Assembly (NCBI GenBank): GCA_030412945.1
Contig: JAUHJS010000009.1
Coordinates: 46,073-110,072 of the forward strand
DNA length: 64,000 nt
Direction of reading: 5' to 3'
From: Shiella aurantiaca
GTDB taxonomy: Bacteria; Bacteroidota; Bacteroidia; Cytophagales; Cyclobacteriaceae
Part shown: positions 17,132 to 25,024 of the stretch, one piece after another
Layout: every line of letters starts with the position of its first letter
Numbering within the stretch: the first letter of the stretch is position 1
Program-made: the position numbers and the translations under genes
Notes under the pieces: model-generated
Seen by the model: the letters and a program-made list of their open reading frames with translations, nothing else
Told to the model about the DNA's origin: nothing
Database searches by the model: none

Positions 17132-17165
17132 AAAAAAGAAGAGCGATTATTCGCTCTTCTTTTTT
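17132..17165. terminator. Bidirectional terminator overlapping the DUF5606 stop
   Basis: A 15-bp arm (17132-17146) and its complement (17151-17165) enclose a TTAT loop. The arms end in A- and T-runs, so both fbp and the convergent DUF5606 gene can terminate here. The right arm and loop encode the last residues and the stop of the DUF5606 protein. Confidence 0.88.
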
Positions 17166-17665
17166 GTTGTTTTTTTGGCTTTGGGTTTAGCCTCCACTTC
17201 CGATGCTTCTATCTCCGCTTTTGCTTCTTTTTTAGGAGCTTTTTTAGCCTCTTTTGTTTCTTCTACGTTGGGCTTCATTACCTCTGGCGCATATTTTACT
17301 AGGATACCGTACCAGTTTACTAATTTTTTGATATCAGATACATATACACGGTCTTCGTCAAATTCTGGTAGGACATGGCGCAAGAACGAACGCAACTCAT
17401 CGCCATCCGATGAGCCGCTCACTCCGGTATCATTGCCAAACTCCGCAAATATTTTTTGCAGTACCGCTTCCAAAGGTTCGGCACCTTCTTGCGTGGTGGT
17501 GTAAATAGAAATCTCGCTCAATACCGATACACGCTGACTGGCGCTGGCTACCAATTTGGTGCGGGCTTCATCAAGCGATTCAAGGATTACGCCAGTACGG
17601 GTTGGTTTTACTATCTTAAATAATCCACCCTTTCCCGAAACAGCAGCAATTTCTTTCAATTCCAT
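17147..17665 (-). CDS. DUF5606 domain protein
   Basis: A 172-residue protein found in Bacteroidota. Residues 1-125 form the conserved domain: it opens with MELKEIAAVSGKGGLFKI and continues with a VLSEISIYTTT strand and FLRHVLPEFDEDRVYVSDIKKLVNWY. The last ~45 residues are a low-complexity tail of Lys, Glu and Ala, ending KKTTKKKSE, which resembles nucleic-acid- or ribosome-associated tails. Function is unknown. It lies 56 bp downstream of engB on the same strand, so co-transcription is possible. Confidence 0.8.
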   Translation of the reverse strand: MELKEIAAVSGKGGLFKIVKPTRTGVILESLDEARTKLVASASQRVSVLSEISIYTTTQEGAEPLEAVLQKIFAEFGNDTGVSGSSDGDELRSFLRHVLPEFDEDRVYVSDIKKLVNWYGILVKYAPEVMKPNVEETKEAKKAPKKEAKAEIEASEVEAKPKAKKTTKKKSE

Positions 17666-17721
17666 GTGTTATGATTTGTAGTTTAAGGCGCGCAATATAG
17701 GAAATATTCCGATGTAGGTGC

Positions 17722-18321
17722 TTAGTTAGTGCTATTATCCATCACTTCCTGTATAAAGTTCAATACCTCTTCTTTTCCCACCCCACTTTCTGCACTGGTA
17801 ATCATCATATCGGGTAGGTCTTCCCAGGTGTTTTTCATGGTTCGCTTAAAAAGCGCCACTGAAGCCATGGTTTTATTCATGGTTTGCTTATCCGCCTTGG
17901 TAAAAATCAAAGCCATAGGAATCCCTTGCTCACCTACCCAGTTAATAAATTCAATGTCAATATTCTGAGGTTCTAAGCGGCTGTCAATCAGCACAAATAG
18001 GCAAGCGAGGTTTTCGCGGTGGGTTAAATAATCCGACACCATAGGCCCCCACTTGGCTTTTTGGGTCTTGCTTACCTTGGCCCATCCATAGCCGGGCAAA
18101 TCCACCAGATACCACTTTTCGTTAATGATAAAGTGATTGATCAATTGGGTCTTTCCGGGTCTTGCCGAGGTTTTTGCCAGCTTTTTTTGTCCGGTAAGCA
18201 TATTTATTAAAGACGATTTGCCCACATTCGACCTCCCAATAAAGGCAAATTCGGGTTTGTTGGCCGGAGGGCACTTCTTATAATCGGTATTACTGGTTAC
18301 AAAAGCCGCTGATTTTATCAT
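17722..18321 (-). CDS. engB: Ribosome biogenesis GTP-binding protein EngB
   Basis: A 199-residue EngB/YsxC/YihA GTPase required for late 50S assembly. G1 is GRSNVGKSS near residue 28, G2 the KTSARPGKT segment, G3 DLPGYGWAKV near 74, G4 TKAD near 139 and G5 TSAESG near 172. The length and motif spacing are as in other bacteria. It begins 215 bp from the divergent PorE-like gene. Confidence 0.95.
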   Translation of the reverse strand: MIKSAAFVTSNTDYKKCPPANKPEFAFIGRSNVGKSSLINMLTGQKKLAKTSARPGKTQLINHFIINEKWYLVDLPGYGWAKVSKTQKAKWGPMVSDYLTHRENLACLFVLIDSRLEPQNIDIEFINWVGEQGIPMALIFTKADKQTMNKTMASVALFKRTMKNTWEDLPDMMITSAESGVGKEEVLNFIQEVMDNSTN

Positions 18322-18536
18322 TAAGTAAGGGTTTTTAATGTTTTGTGATTTAAAAATAAGTAATACCTTTGAAAATACGGTGGAGTAATTTTTTTATACT
18401 ACTCGCCTTTTTAGTATAAAACACTTATTTTTAAGTAATTAAACCTTTTCACTTCAATCAAATAATAAATTGTATTTGCTTTAATTGGAAGGAGTGTAAT
18501 ATATTGCTAATATTAGTAGGATAATCATTATAGAGA

Positions 18537-20633
18537 ATGAGAAAGCATTTTTTGCTCATAGTTGTTTTTACCTGTTTTACTACCTTTCTGTCTTTTGCCC
18601 AGGACGCTCAAGATACAACGGCCGTGGCTGCTGAAGAAACCCCTGAGCAAGAAGCCCTTGCTTTGATTGAAACGGCTGAATTGATTATGGAGTCTACCAA
18701 AGCCTTGGATCAGGCCCGAGACATGTATGAGATGGCCGCAGCGGCCGACCCCAATAATATCAAGGCCAACTATATGGCTGGAGATTATTACTTGAAAACC
18801 GTAAACAAGGGGCGTGCCGCAGAGTATTTTGAACGAGTAAAAGAACTGAATGAAAACTACCGGTTTGATATCTACTATAAAATCGGTCTTGGCTACCACT
18901 TGGGCTACGAATTTGATAAAGCCTTGGAGTATTATGAAATGTACAAGACTAAGTTAATCAAGGAGAGAAATTACAGAGGGAATGACAAAGTAACGCTTAC
19001 GGAAGTTGACCGTAGGATATTTGAATGTAAAAATGCCATTGAGTTTCGTGCCAACCCTACCAATTATGCCATCAAAAATGTAGGCACTCGGGTAAATTCT
19101 GAATTCTGGGATTATGCCCCAGTGGTAAATGCGGACGAAACAGTAATGATTTTTACCACCCGTAGAATTGAGGATAACACCAACAGCAATGTGGATCAAG
19201 ATAACTTCGCTTTCGAGGATATCTTTATTTCCAGAAAAGAAGGTGATAAATGGGGAAGTGCCCGCAATATTGGGGAAGTAATCAATACCGAGTTTCACGA
19301 TAGTAATCTCGGTCTTTCTCCTGATGGTAAGCAGCTGTTTATCTATAAGGATGTTAATAACGGGGATATCTATGTATCCGACATGATTTCAGAAGATGTT
19401 TGGAGTCCTCCACGTCCTTTGAGTAATGCCATTAACTCTGAAGGTTATGCGGAAAAATCGGTATCGGTAAACAAGGAAAATTCCCTTATGTTCTATTCTA
19501 GCGATAGACCGGGAGGTTTTGGTGGCTTAGATATCTATGTGAGCTCTAAAGACAAGCAAGGCAACTGGTCTAAATCAGTGAATCTAGGCCCGACAATTAA
19601 TACCGATTTTGATGATGACGCACCATTCATCTCTTATGATGGAAAAACTTTATATTTCTCCTCCAAAGGAAGAAAAGGAATGGGCGGTCATGATATCTTC
19701 AAAAGTGAATACGATAGCGCCAATATGGTATGGACAGAGCCTGTAAACTTAGGTTTTCCTATCAATACGCCCGATGATGACATCTATTTCGTAGCCACCA
19801 AAGACGGTAAAAGGGGCTATTATGCTTCGGTACGAGAAGATGGACAAGGATATACCGATATCTACATGGTAACTTTGCCTGAGCATTTGGCTGAAAATAC
19901 CGAGCAGATTGCTAATAAAAATGCCAATACCAAGTCGGCAGTAGATTCTACAGCCAATACTGAGGTGAAGCAAGTGGAGAATACTCAGGCCAATCAGCAA
20001 ATCAAACCCGTTAGTTTACTAGTACGTGTGGAAGATGCTTCCAATGGACAAGCTATGGATGCACGTGTAGGCTTAATTTCTGTAGATGAGCGCATTGAGG
20101 TTCCGGGTAAGCGAATCAGCACGGGTATTTATGAGTTTCAAATAAATATGGATGAGAATACCGAGTTCATGCTTTCTGCTGAAAAAGACGGTTTCTTGTT
20201 CCAAAACTTTAAAGTACCGGTACCGGCCGCTGGCTTGGAAGCGCAAGAAGTGAAAAGAAGATTGGAAATGAAGCGCCTTCAGGTAGGGGTAAGCTCGGTA
20301 TTAAGAAATATCTATTTTGATTTTGATAAAGCAAGCTTTACTACCGAATCATTCAATGAATTGAATAAATTGGAGCGTATGTTGTATGAAAACCCTAATA
20401 TCTCCGTGGAGATATCTGGTCATACCGACAATGTGGGCGCAGCCGATTACAACAAGCGTTTATCTCAATTACGTGCTAATGCTGTGGTCAATTATTTGAA
20501 AAATAAAGGAATTGATGGTAGAAGGGTGAAAGCCGTAGGGTATGGTGAAGAAAAGCCTATGGCGAGCAATGATGATGAAAAAGATGGACGTGAGCTGAAT
20601 AGGAGGGTAGAATTTAAAGTCACGGCCGATTAA
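18537..20633 (+). CDS. OmpA-family protein with PorE-like architecture (TPR, propeller, CRD, OmpA)
   Basis: A 698-residue exported protein. A signal peptide (residues 1-21, ending SFA-QD) is followed by TPR-like helices (~30-150), PD40 propeller repeats (~180-430; repeated SPDGKQLFIY, GGLDIYVSS, DGKTLYFSSKGRKGMGG), a carboxypeptidase-regulatory-like domain (~495-580) and an OmpA peptidoglycan-binding domain (~595-698; FDFDKASFT, ISGHTDNVG, NRRVEF). This is the domain order of PorE, which anchors the T9SS to peptidoglycan in Porphyromonas. The mature N-terminus has no lipobox Cys, unlike PorE. A second protein of this design is at 49126-51450. Confidence 0.85.
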   Translation: MRKHFLLIVVFTCFTTFLSFAQDAQDTTAVAAEETPEQEALALIETAELIMESTKALDQARDMYEMAAAADPNNIKANYMAGDYYLKTVNKGRAAEYFERVKELNENYRFDIYYKIGLGYHLGYEFDKALEYYEMYKTKLIKERNYRGNDKVTLTEVDRRIFECKNAIEFRANPTNYAIKNVGTRVNSEFWDYAPVVNADETVMIFTTRRIEDNTNSNVDQDNFAFEDIFISRKEGDKWGSARNIGEVINTEFHDSNLGLSPDGKQLFIYKDVNNGDIYVSDMISEDVWSPPRPLSNAINSEGYAEKSVSVNKENSLMFYSSDRPGGFGGLDIYVSSKDKQGNWSKSVNLGPTINTDFDDDAPFISYDGKTLYFSSKGRKGMGGHDIFKSEYDSANMVWTEPVNLGFPINTPDDDIYFVATKDGKRGYYASVREDGQGYTDIYMVTLPEHLAENTEQIANKNANTKSAVDSTANTEVKQVENTQANQQIKPVSLLVRVEDASNGQAMDARVGLISVDERIEVPGKRISTGIYEFQINMDENTEFMLSAEKDGFLFQNFKVPVPAAGLEAQEVKRRLEMKRLQVGVSSVLRNIYFDFDKASFTTESFNELNKLERMLYENPNISVEISGHTDNVGAADYNKRLSQLRANAVVNYLKNKGIDGRRVKAVGYGEEKPMASNDDEKDGRELNRRVEFKVTAD

Positions 20634-20650
20634 AGAGTCTAAACTTAGCA

Positions 20651-20676
20651 AAAAGGAGGTGAAAGCCTCCTTTTTT
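20651..20676 (+). terminator. Terminator of the PorE-like gene
   Basis: AAAAGGAGG (20651-20659) pairs with CCTCCTTTT (20666-20674) around a 6-base loop, followed by more T residues. It lies 17 bases past the stop. Confidence 0.88.
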
Positions 20677-20747
20677 ATTGATACTCCTCTAACTTTTCCC
20701 ATGCACTAAGGGTTTTACTTAGTATTATTGCATTTCAATTCATACCA

Positions 20748-21470
20748 ATGACCGTAGTACCGTATAAAGAGAGCCAAGGAAGTAAGAAAGATCAAGTAGC
20801 TACCATGTTTAACAACATCAGTAAGCGCTACGATTTACTTAATCGCATATTGAGTGTGGGGATAGATGTGCAGTGGCGCAAAAAAGCCATTCGCTTGTTA
20901 AAGGAAGATCAGCCTAAGCTTATACTGGATATTGCTACCGGAACAGCCGATTTTGCTATTGCTTCGCTCAAACTTCAGCCTGAAAAAGTAATAGGTGTGG
21001 ACATTTCGGAAGGTATGTTGGAAATGGGCCGTGAGAAAATTGCCCGCCTGGGACATTCCGATGTTATTGAACTTCAACTGGGCGATTCAGAAGGATTACT
21101 CTTCCCCGACAATAAGTTCGATGCGGCTATCGTTGCATTTGGAGTGCGGAATTTTGAACACTTAGAGAAAGGGCTAGGCGATATTCTTCGGGTACTCAAG
21201 CCGGGAGGGAAATTGGTCGTACTAGAGTTTTCAAAGCCAAGGAAATTCCCGTTCAAGCAAGTTTATAACGTTTATTTTAAGTACATTTTACCTCGAATTG
21301 GTCGTTTGATCTCCAAAGACTCTTCCGCCTATACCTATCTGCCCGAATCGGTAGATGCTTTTCCGGATGGGCAGCGCTTTTTGGATATTATGCACCAAGT
21401 GGGCTTTAAATCAACACAATGCATACCCTTAACTTTTGGCATAAGCTCCATATATACCGGAAAGAAGTAA
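20748..21470 (+). CDS. ubiE: Demethylmenaquinone methyltransferase
   Basis: A 240-residue SAM-dependent methyltransferase that makes menaquinone from demethylmenaquinone (UbiE/MenG). Markers are the N-terminal VATMFNNISKRYDLLNRILSVGID..WRKK block, the SAM motif DIATGTADFAI near residue 65, and AFGVRNFEHLEKGLGDILRVLKPGG. The C-terminal SSIYTGKK end is intact. Its last 52 bases are also the first 52 bases of porT, a tight linkage known in Bacteroidota. It starts a rightward unit ubiE-porT-SDR. Confidence 0.95.
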   Translation: MTVVPYKESQGSKKDQVATMFNNISKRYDLLNRILSVGIDVQWRKKAIRLLKEDQPKLILDIATGTADFAIASLKLQPEKVIGVDISEGMLEMGREKIARLGHSDVIELQLGDSEGLLFPDNKFDAAIVAFGVRNFEHLEKGLGDILRVLKPGGKLVVLEFSKPRKFPFKQVYNVYFKYILPRIGRLISKDSSAYTYLPESVDAFPDGQRFLDIMHQVGFKSTQCIPLTFGISSIYTGKK

Positions 21471-22165
21471 TCGTTCTGGCTTTACTTTGTTCCTCTTTCT
21501 TACCTGCCCGGGCGCAGTTGAGTCAGGAAATCAATCTACCCAATCACGATAACCGTAGGATACACTACGGAGCAGTTTTTGGCCTGCATTCAAGAAGTTA
21601 CAATATTCGGTATTCAGAAGCCTTTGTCAGCGACCCCAGCCTGAATACCCTGCATTCAATCACTCCTTTGAAAACCACGGGTCTCTCAGCTGGTTTTATT
21701 TTCAATTTTCGGTTTGCCGATAATTTGGATGTAAAACTCAACGCGCAAGTGGGGATTTATGAATATCAGGTGCAATATCGTTACTTCGATGGAGCCAATG
21801 AGATAGTGGATACCCAGCTGCAAGAGCCTGTAAATGCCGAGTTTCCCATGCTTGTTAAGTACAAATCGCAGCGAAGGAAGAATTTTAGGATGTATCTGGT
21901 GGCAGGGATTAATCCTTCCATTGAAGCCTCGGCTCGGAATAAGCGGGAAGGAGTAGAGGAGATTCTACTTACCAAAGGGATTAACCTATCTGCCGAATAC
22001 GGTTTTGGAATGGATTTTTATTATCCCTATTTCAAATTCTCTCCTGAAATACGCTTTTCTAATGGTCTACTCAATATCATTGATCAACAGAACAACAAAT
22101 ACTCTATAGGCATTGAGCGCATGGTGACCAATTCTGTTACTTTATACTTTCATTTTGCAGGATAA
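21419..22165 (+). CDS. porT: Type IX secretion protein PorT
   Basis: A 248-residue PorT-like protein, an outer-membrane-associated beta-barrel component required for T9SS function and gliding. The signal peptide core is VIVLALLCSSFLPARA-QL, preceded by a basic n-region. The mature protein alternates beta-strands (YGAVFGLHSRSYNIRYS, LSAGFIFNFRFADNLDVKLNAQVG) and ends with YSIGIERMVTNSVTLYFHF, a barrel-type terminal strand. Position directly after ubiE is a strong contextual marker. The start is the only in-frame ATG before the signal sequence and lies inside ubiE. Its stop shares one base with the next ATG. Confidence 0.9.
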   Translation: MHTLNFWHKLHIYRKEVIVLALLCSSFLPARAQLSQEINLPNHDNRRIHYGAVFGLHSRSYNIRYSEAFVSDPSLNTLHSITPLKTTGLSAGFIFNFRFADNLDVKLNAQVGIYEYQVQYRYFDGANEIVDTQLQEPVNAEFPMLVKYKSQRRKNFRMYLVAGINPSIEASARNKREGVEEILLTKGINLSAEYGFGMDFYYPYFKFSPEIRFSNGLLNIIDQQNNKYSIGIERMVTNSVTLYFHFAG

Positions 22166-22920
22166 TGACAAAACCTACCCTTCTGATTACAGGAGCCACT
22201 TCGGGCATAGGAAAGGCCGCTGCTAAAGCCTTAGCGCCTACGTATCGACTGATTTTATGCGGAAGACGGAAGGCAGTTCTTGATGAATTGAAGCGTGAGC
22301 TGAGCTCCCTTACCGAAGTACATACACTTACTTTTGATGTACGCGATAAGCAGGCCGTGTTTGCGGCTATAGACAGCCTACCCAATGAATGGAGCAGGAT
22401 TGATGCTTTGCTAAATAATGCAGGTAATGCACATGGTTTAGCGCCCATTCAAGATGGAAGTGTGGAGGATTGGGATGCCATGATGGATGGAAATGTAAAG
22501 GGACTTCTTTACGTATCTAAGCCCATCATTGAAAAGATGAAAAACCAAGGTTCTGGTCATATTATTAACATCGGTTCGATTGCTGGGAAGGAGGTATATC
22601 CCAACGGAAACGTGTATTGTGCCTCTAAATTTGCGGTGGATGCGCTGACCCAGGGCATGCGCATGGATCTTAATCCTTTTGGTATAAAAGTAACCGCTAT
22701 TCATCCCGGCTTAGTCGAAACTGACTTTTCTCTGGTGCGCTTCAAAGGAGATGCCGAGAGAGCTGCTTCTGTATACAAAGGGTACAAGGCCCTTCAAGCG
22801 GAAGATATAGCGGAGACCATTCGCTTTGTCTTAAGTGCTCCTGCACATGTAGTATTGAGCGATATTGTAATCTTGCCTACGGCCCAAGCAAGTGCTACTA
22901 TAGTAAAGAAAACTTTGTAA
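22165..22920 (+). CDS. Short-chain dehydrogenase/reductase (YdfG-like)
   Basis: A 251-residue classical SDR. The cofactor motif TGATSGIGKAA is at residues ~8-18, with basic residues after it (CGRRK) that favour NADP(H). NNAG lies near residue 87, the catalytic Ser in IINIGSIAG near 139 and Tyr-x3-Lys in YCASK near 152. The sequence resembles YdfG/serine dehydrogenase-type enzymes acting on 3-hydroxy acids. It is translationally coupled to porT. Its last 23 bases overlap the 3' end of the convergent hydrolase gene. Confidence 0.9.
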   Translation: MTKPTLLITGATSGIGKAAAKALAPTYRLILCGRRKAVLDELKRELSSLTEVHTLTFDVRDKQAVFAAIDSLPNEWSRIDALLNNAGNAHGLAPIQDGSVEDWDAMMDGNVKGLLYVSKPIIEKMKNQGSGHIINIGSIAGKEVYPNGNVYCASKFAVDALTQGMRMDLNPFGIKVTAIHPGLVETDFSLVRFKGDAERAASVYKGYKALQAEDIAETIRFVLSAPAHVVLSDIVILPTAQASATIVKKTL

Positions 22921-23539
22921 GGTAGTGTTTTAGCTCTTGAGGAGGAAGCACATGCTTGCCTTCAAATGTATGATAGCTGGGCGAAATGCCCAGTTTTTGT
23001 GTGATTAGAGTAAACTCTTCCTTCTTCTCTTCGGTAATTAATGGGTCACTATTTCCGTACACAAAATAGGTAGGGGTGGCCTTGAACTTATCTTGTGCCT
23101 TTTCAAAATCGATATCCGGAGGGAAAATTCCACCCCAAAGAACCAATGAAGTGATTGCACCGGGATATTGTAAAGCCCAACGGGTAGCAGTGGCCGCCCC
23201 TTGGCTAAATGCTATTATGCCAATAGAAGGAAACTCTCCTTTTAGCTCATAATTCACTATTTGGTTGATATAGCTTAGGTAATTGCGAATATCTTGCAAG
23301 CGTTCTTCGCGGGTCATCCAGGAGGCGCCCACCCGATTTTTGGCATCTTGAAGATAAAAGCGATGTAATCCTTCGGGTGCAATCACAAAATGTCCTGCAT
23401 CAGCCAGAAATTGAAATTTGCGAATGAAATATGGCGCTAGCTGTCCATATCCATGGAATACTAGCCAAACTTTGGGTGCGGGAAACTGCCCTAAAGTGAA
23501 GTATCGTGCCTTATATTGAAAACTAATCTCTTTCTGCAT
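22898..23539 (-). CDS. Alpha/beta hydrolase (esterase/phospholipase type)
   Basis: A 213-residue alpha/beta hydrolase of the carboxylesterase/phospholipase group. The oxyanion segment is VFHGYGQLAPYFIRKF near residue 28; the nucleophile elbow is AFSQGAATATRWAL, with Ser in the middle near residue 115. The acid is expected in YGNSDPLITEE near 176 and the His in FEGKHVLPP near 197. There is no signal peptide, so it is cytosolic. Its 3' end overlaps the SDR gene tail to tail by 23 bp. Confidence 0.85.
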   Translation of the reverse strand: MQKEISFQYKARYFTLGQFPAPKVWLVFHGYGQLAPYFIRKFQFLADAGHFVIAPEGLHRFYLQDAKNRVGASWMTREERLQDIRNYLSYINQIVNYELKGEFPSIGIIAFSQGAATATRWALQYPGAITSLVLWGGIFPPDIDFEKAQDKFKATPTYFVYGNSDPLITEEKKEEFTLITQKLGISPSYHTFEGKHVLPPQELKHYLTKFSLL

Positions 23540-23541
23540 GG

Positions 23542-23570
23542 CAAAAAAAAAGCAGGAATTGCTTCCTGCT
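23542..23570 (-). terminator. Terminator of the lipoprotein/secreted-protein unit
   Basis: AGCAGGAA (23551-23558), loop TTGC, TTCCTGCT (23563-23570). On the minus strand the stem is followed by nine T residues. It lies between the stop of the small secreted protein and the start of the hydrolase gene. Confidence 0.9.
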
Positions 23571-23592
23571 CGTTATCTTTTTTCAGTTAGTA

Positions 23593-24024
23593 TTAACGTT
23601 TGAATCCTAATACACTACCACCGCAATTGGCTTTTGAGCCTTCAAAGGTGTAGGTGATGTAGTATATCCCTGTGGTATTGCAAGGATAGGTAAGAGCGGT
23701 AAGGAATTGTCCATTGAAAAGACTGGAAGCCACTTTGTTACGGTTTGAATCATAAAGAGTGACCACAATTCCGTCTGCACCATTACCTTCTGTACACACA
23801 TTAATCATGTACTGGGCACCTTTAGTGAAAACGTAGGAATATTCCACTTTTTGTTTGGCTCCGCCATCGCCATCTACTTTGTAACTTTTTAAGTAAGTAA
23901 AGCCTTCAGGCAATTTAGGAATACACGCTTCGGTATATTTTTCTGTATCACACTGCGCGAATACCTGCGGTGAGGCAACACCAAGTAGTATAAACAGGCT
24001 TAAAGCAGCTATAACCTTTTTCAT
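23593..24024 (-). CDS. Small secreted protein, unknown function
   Basis: A 143-residue exported protein that I do not recognise. The signal peptide is clear (MKKVIAALSLFILLGVAS, cleavage at VFA-QC). The mature part has five cysteines (two near its start, then one each near residues 78, 114 and 134) and strand-rich sequence ending in NCGGSVLGFKR, suggesting a disulphide-stabilised beta fold of about 120 residues in the periplasm or outside. It follows the lipoprotein gene by 21 bp and precedes a strong terminator, so the two form a unit. Confidence 0.7.
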   Translation of the reverse strand: MKKVIAALSLFILLGVASPQVFAQCDTEKYTEACIPKLPEGFTYLKSYKVDGDGGAKQKVEYSYVFTKGAQYMINVCTEGNGADGIVVTLYDSNRNKVASSLFNGQFLTALTYPCNTTGIYYITYTFEGSKANCGGSVLGFKR

Positions 24025-24045
24025 ATATGCAGCAGAATATTTTGT

Positions 24046-24945
24046 TTAACTAATAATTTTTGAACGTACAGCATCGGTAATAGCACTAATGCTTTTTACG
24101 TTTTCATCGGTAATATTGATTGTGCTTGAGCTGTTGTCTTTAATGACCAACACACCATCTACCACCTCAAAAGTCGATTCTTTGTAGGTGTACACAATTT
24201 CAATCTTAGAAAATTCCTGATGCAGAGGAGTAAGGTCTGAAATCAGTTGCTGTATGCTCGGATCTGTTTCCCCATAGAAGGAAAGCAAAAGCATAATGTT
24301 ATCTAAGATGATTTTTTGTTCACCGATGGTCTCACGTAGCTGGGTATTGTCTGTATTTTTTTCGTAGACTTTACACGTTACATGAAGCGCTTCTAACCAG
24401 CCACCAGTTAATAATAAAATACTCAAATTCGCACGTTTTTGTTCTTGCAAATAGGCATTTATACTATTAAAGTTCTTGGTAGTTATTAGCAACAAAGAAT
24501 CAAGGTTTTTGCTATTGGTGGCCAATTTTTTAATTACGCCAAAATCAAAAAACTGTCCGATGGCTAATCCGTCTGCCATTTCCTTGATGGCGTTCAAGTA
24601 AAATACGGCATCCTGATTTTGCTCATATATATTGGTATAACCAAGATCCGTGCCATAAATCCCAAGGTTCAGGGCTTTCTTGAAATTGCTATTGTAATTA
24701 GAGGTGTTTTCAGGAGAATTCAGCATCTTCCTGTCGTACTTAATCCCCGATTCTTTCAGTAATACCGATATTTCAATAGGAGAGGGTATCTGCTGGATAA
24801 TATCCGCAATTACTTCCTGAGAAATCTCAGGTTCTTCCATTTTCACATCTTGTAAAACGTTCTCGATATCGGCAGAGCTAGGCTTCTTTCCTGAGTTGCA
24901 AGCCGACATAGCGACTACCAACAAGCCGATGTACAGTTTTTTCAT
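24046..24945 (-). CDS. Helical lipoprotein, unknown function
   Basis: A 299-residue predicted lipoprotein: signal MKKLYIGLLVVAMSA followed by the lipobox Cys in MSACNSGKK. The mature part is almost entirely alpha-helical with amphipathic repeats (DIENVLQDVKMEEPEIS, then several ~35-residue helices to the end) and no motif I can name. The start at 24945 is chosen because it lies just after a good promoter and gives a standard signal; an in-frame Met eight codons upstream is possible. It is next to the large ABC transporter gene (79 bp), with which it may cooperate at the envelope. Confidence 0.7.
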   Translation of the reverse strand: MKKLYIGLLVVAMSACNSGKKPSSADIENVLQDVKMEEPEISQEVIADIIQQIPSPIEISVLLKESGIKYDRKMLNSPENTSNYNSNFKKALNLGIYGTDLGYTNIYEQNQDAVFYLNAIKEMADGLAIGQFFDFGVIKKLATNSKNLDSLLLITTKNFNSINAYLQEQKRANLSILLLTGGWLEALHVTCKVYEKNTDNTQLRETIGEQKIILDNIMLLLSFYGETDPSIQQLISDLTPLHQEFSKIEIVYTYKESTFEVVDGVLVIKDNSSSTINITDENVKSISAITDAVRSKIIS

Positions 24946-24966
24946 AGACTGCATTTTTAATGATAA

Positions 24967-24997
24967 CAAAAATAGAAATTCTACTATGTATTACAAA
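24967..24997 (-). promoter_or_regulatory. Promoter of the lipoprotein gene
   Basis: On the minus strand TTTG (24997-24994), 19-base spacer, TATTTTTG (24974-24967). It is a full consensus match, 21 bases before the chosen ATG, and separates the lipoprotein unit from the transporter upstream. Confidence 0.65.
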
Positions 24998-25024
24998 CTA
25001 TTCATAAACATAGCATATAAAAAC

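Noticed and set aside
20651..20659. AAAAGGAGG as a Shine-Dalgarno site for ubiE
   Set aside because: It is the left arm of the terminator, about 90 bases from the ubiE start, and Bacteroidota rarely use strong Shine-Dalgarno sites.
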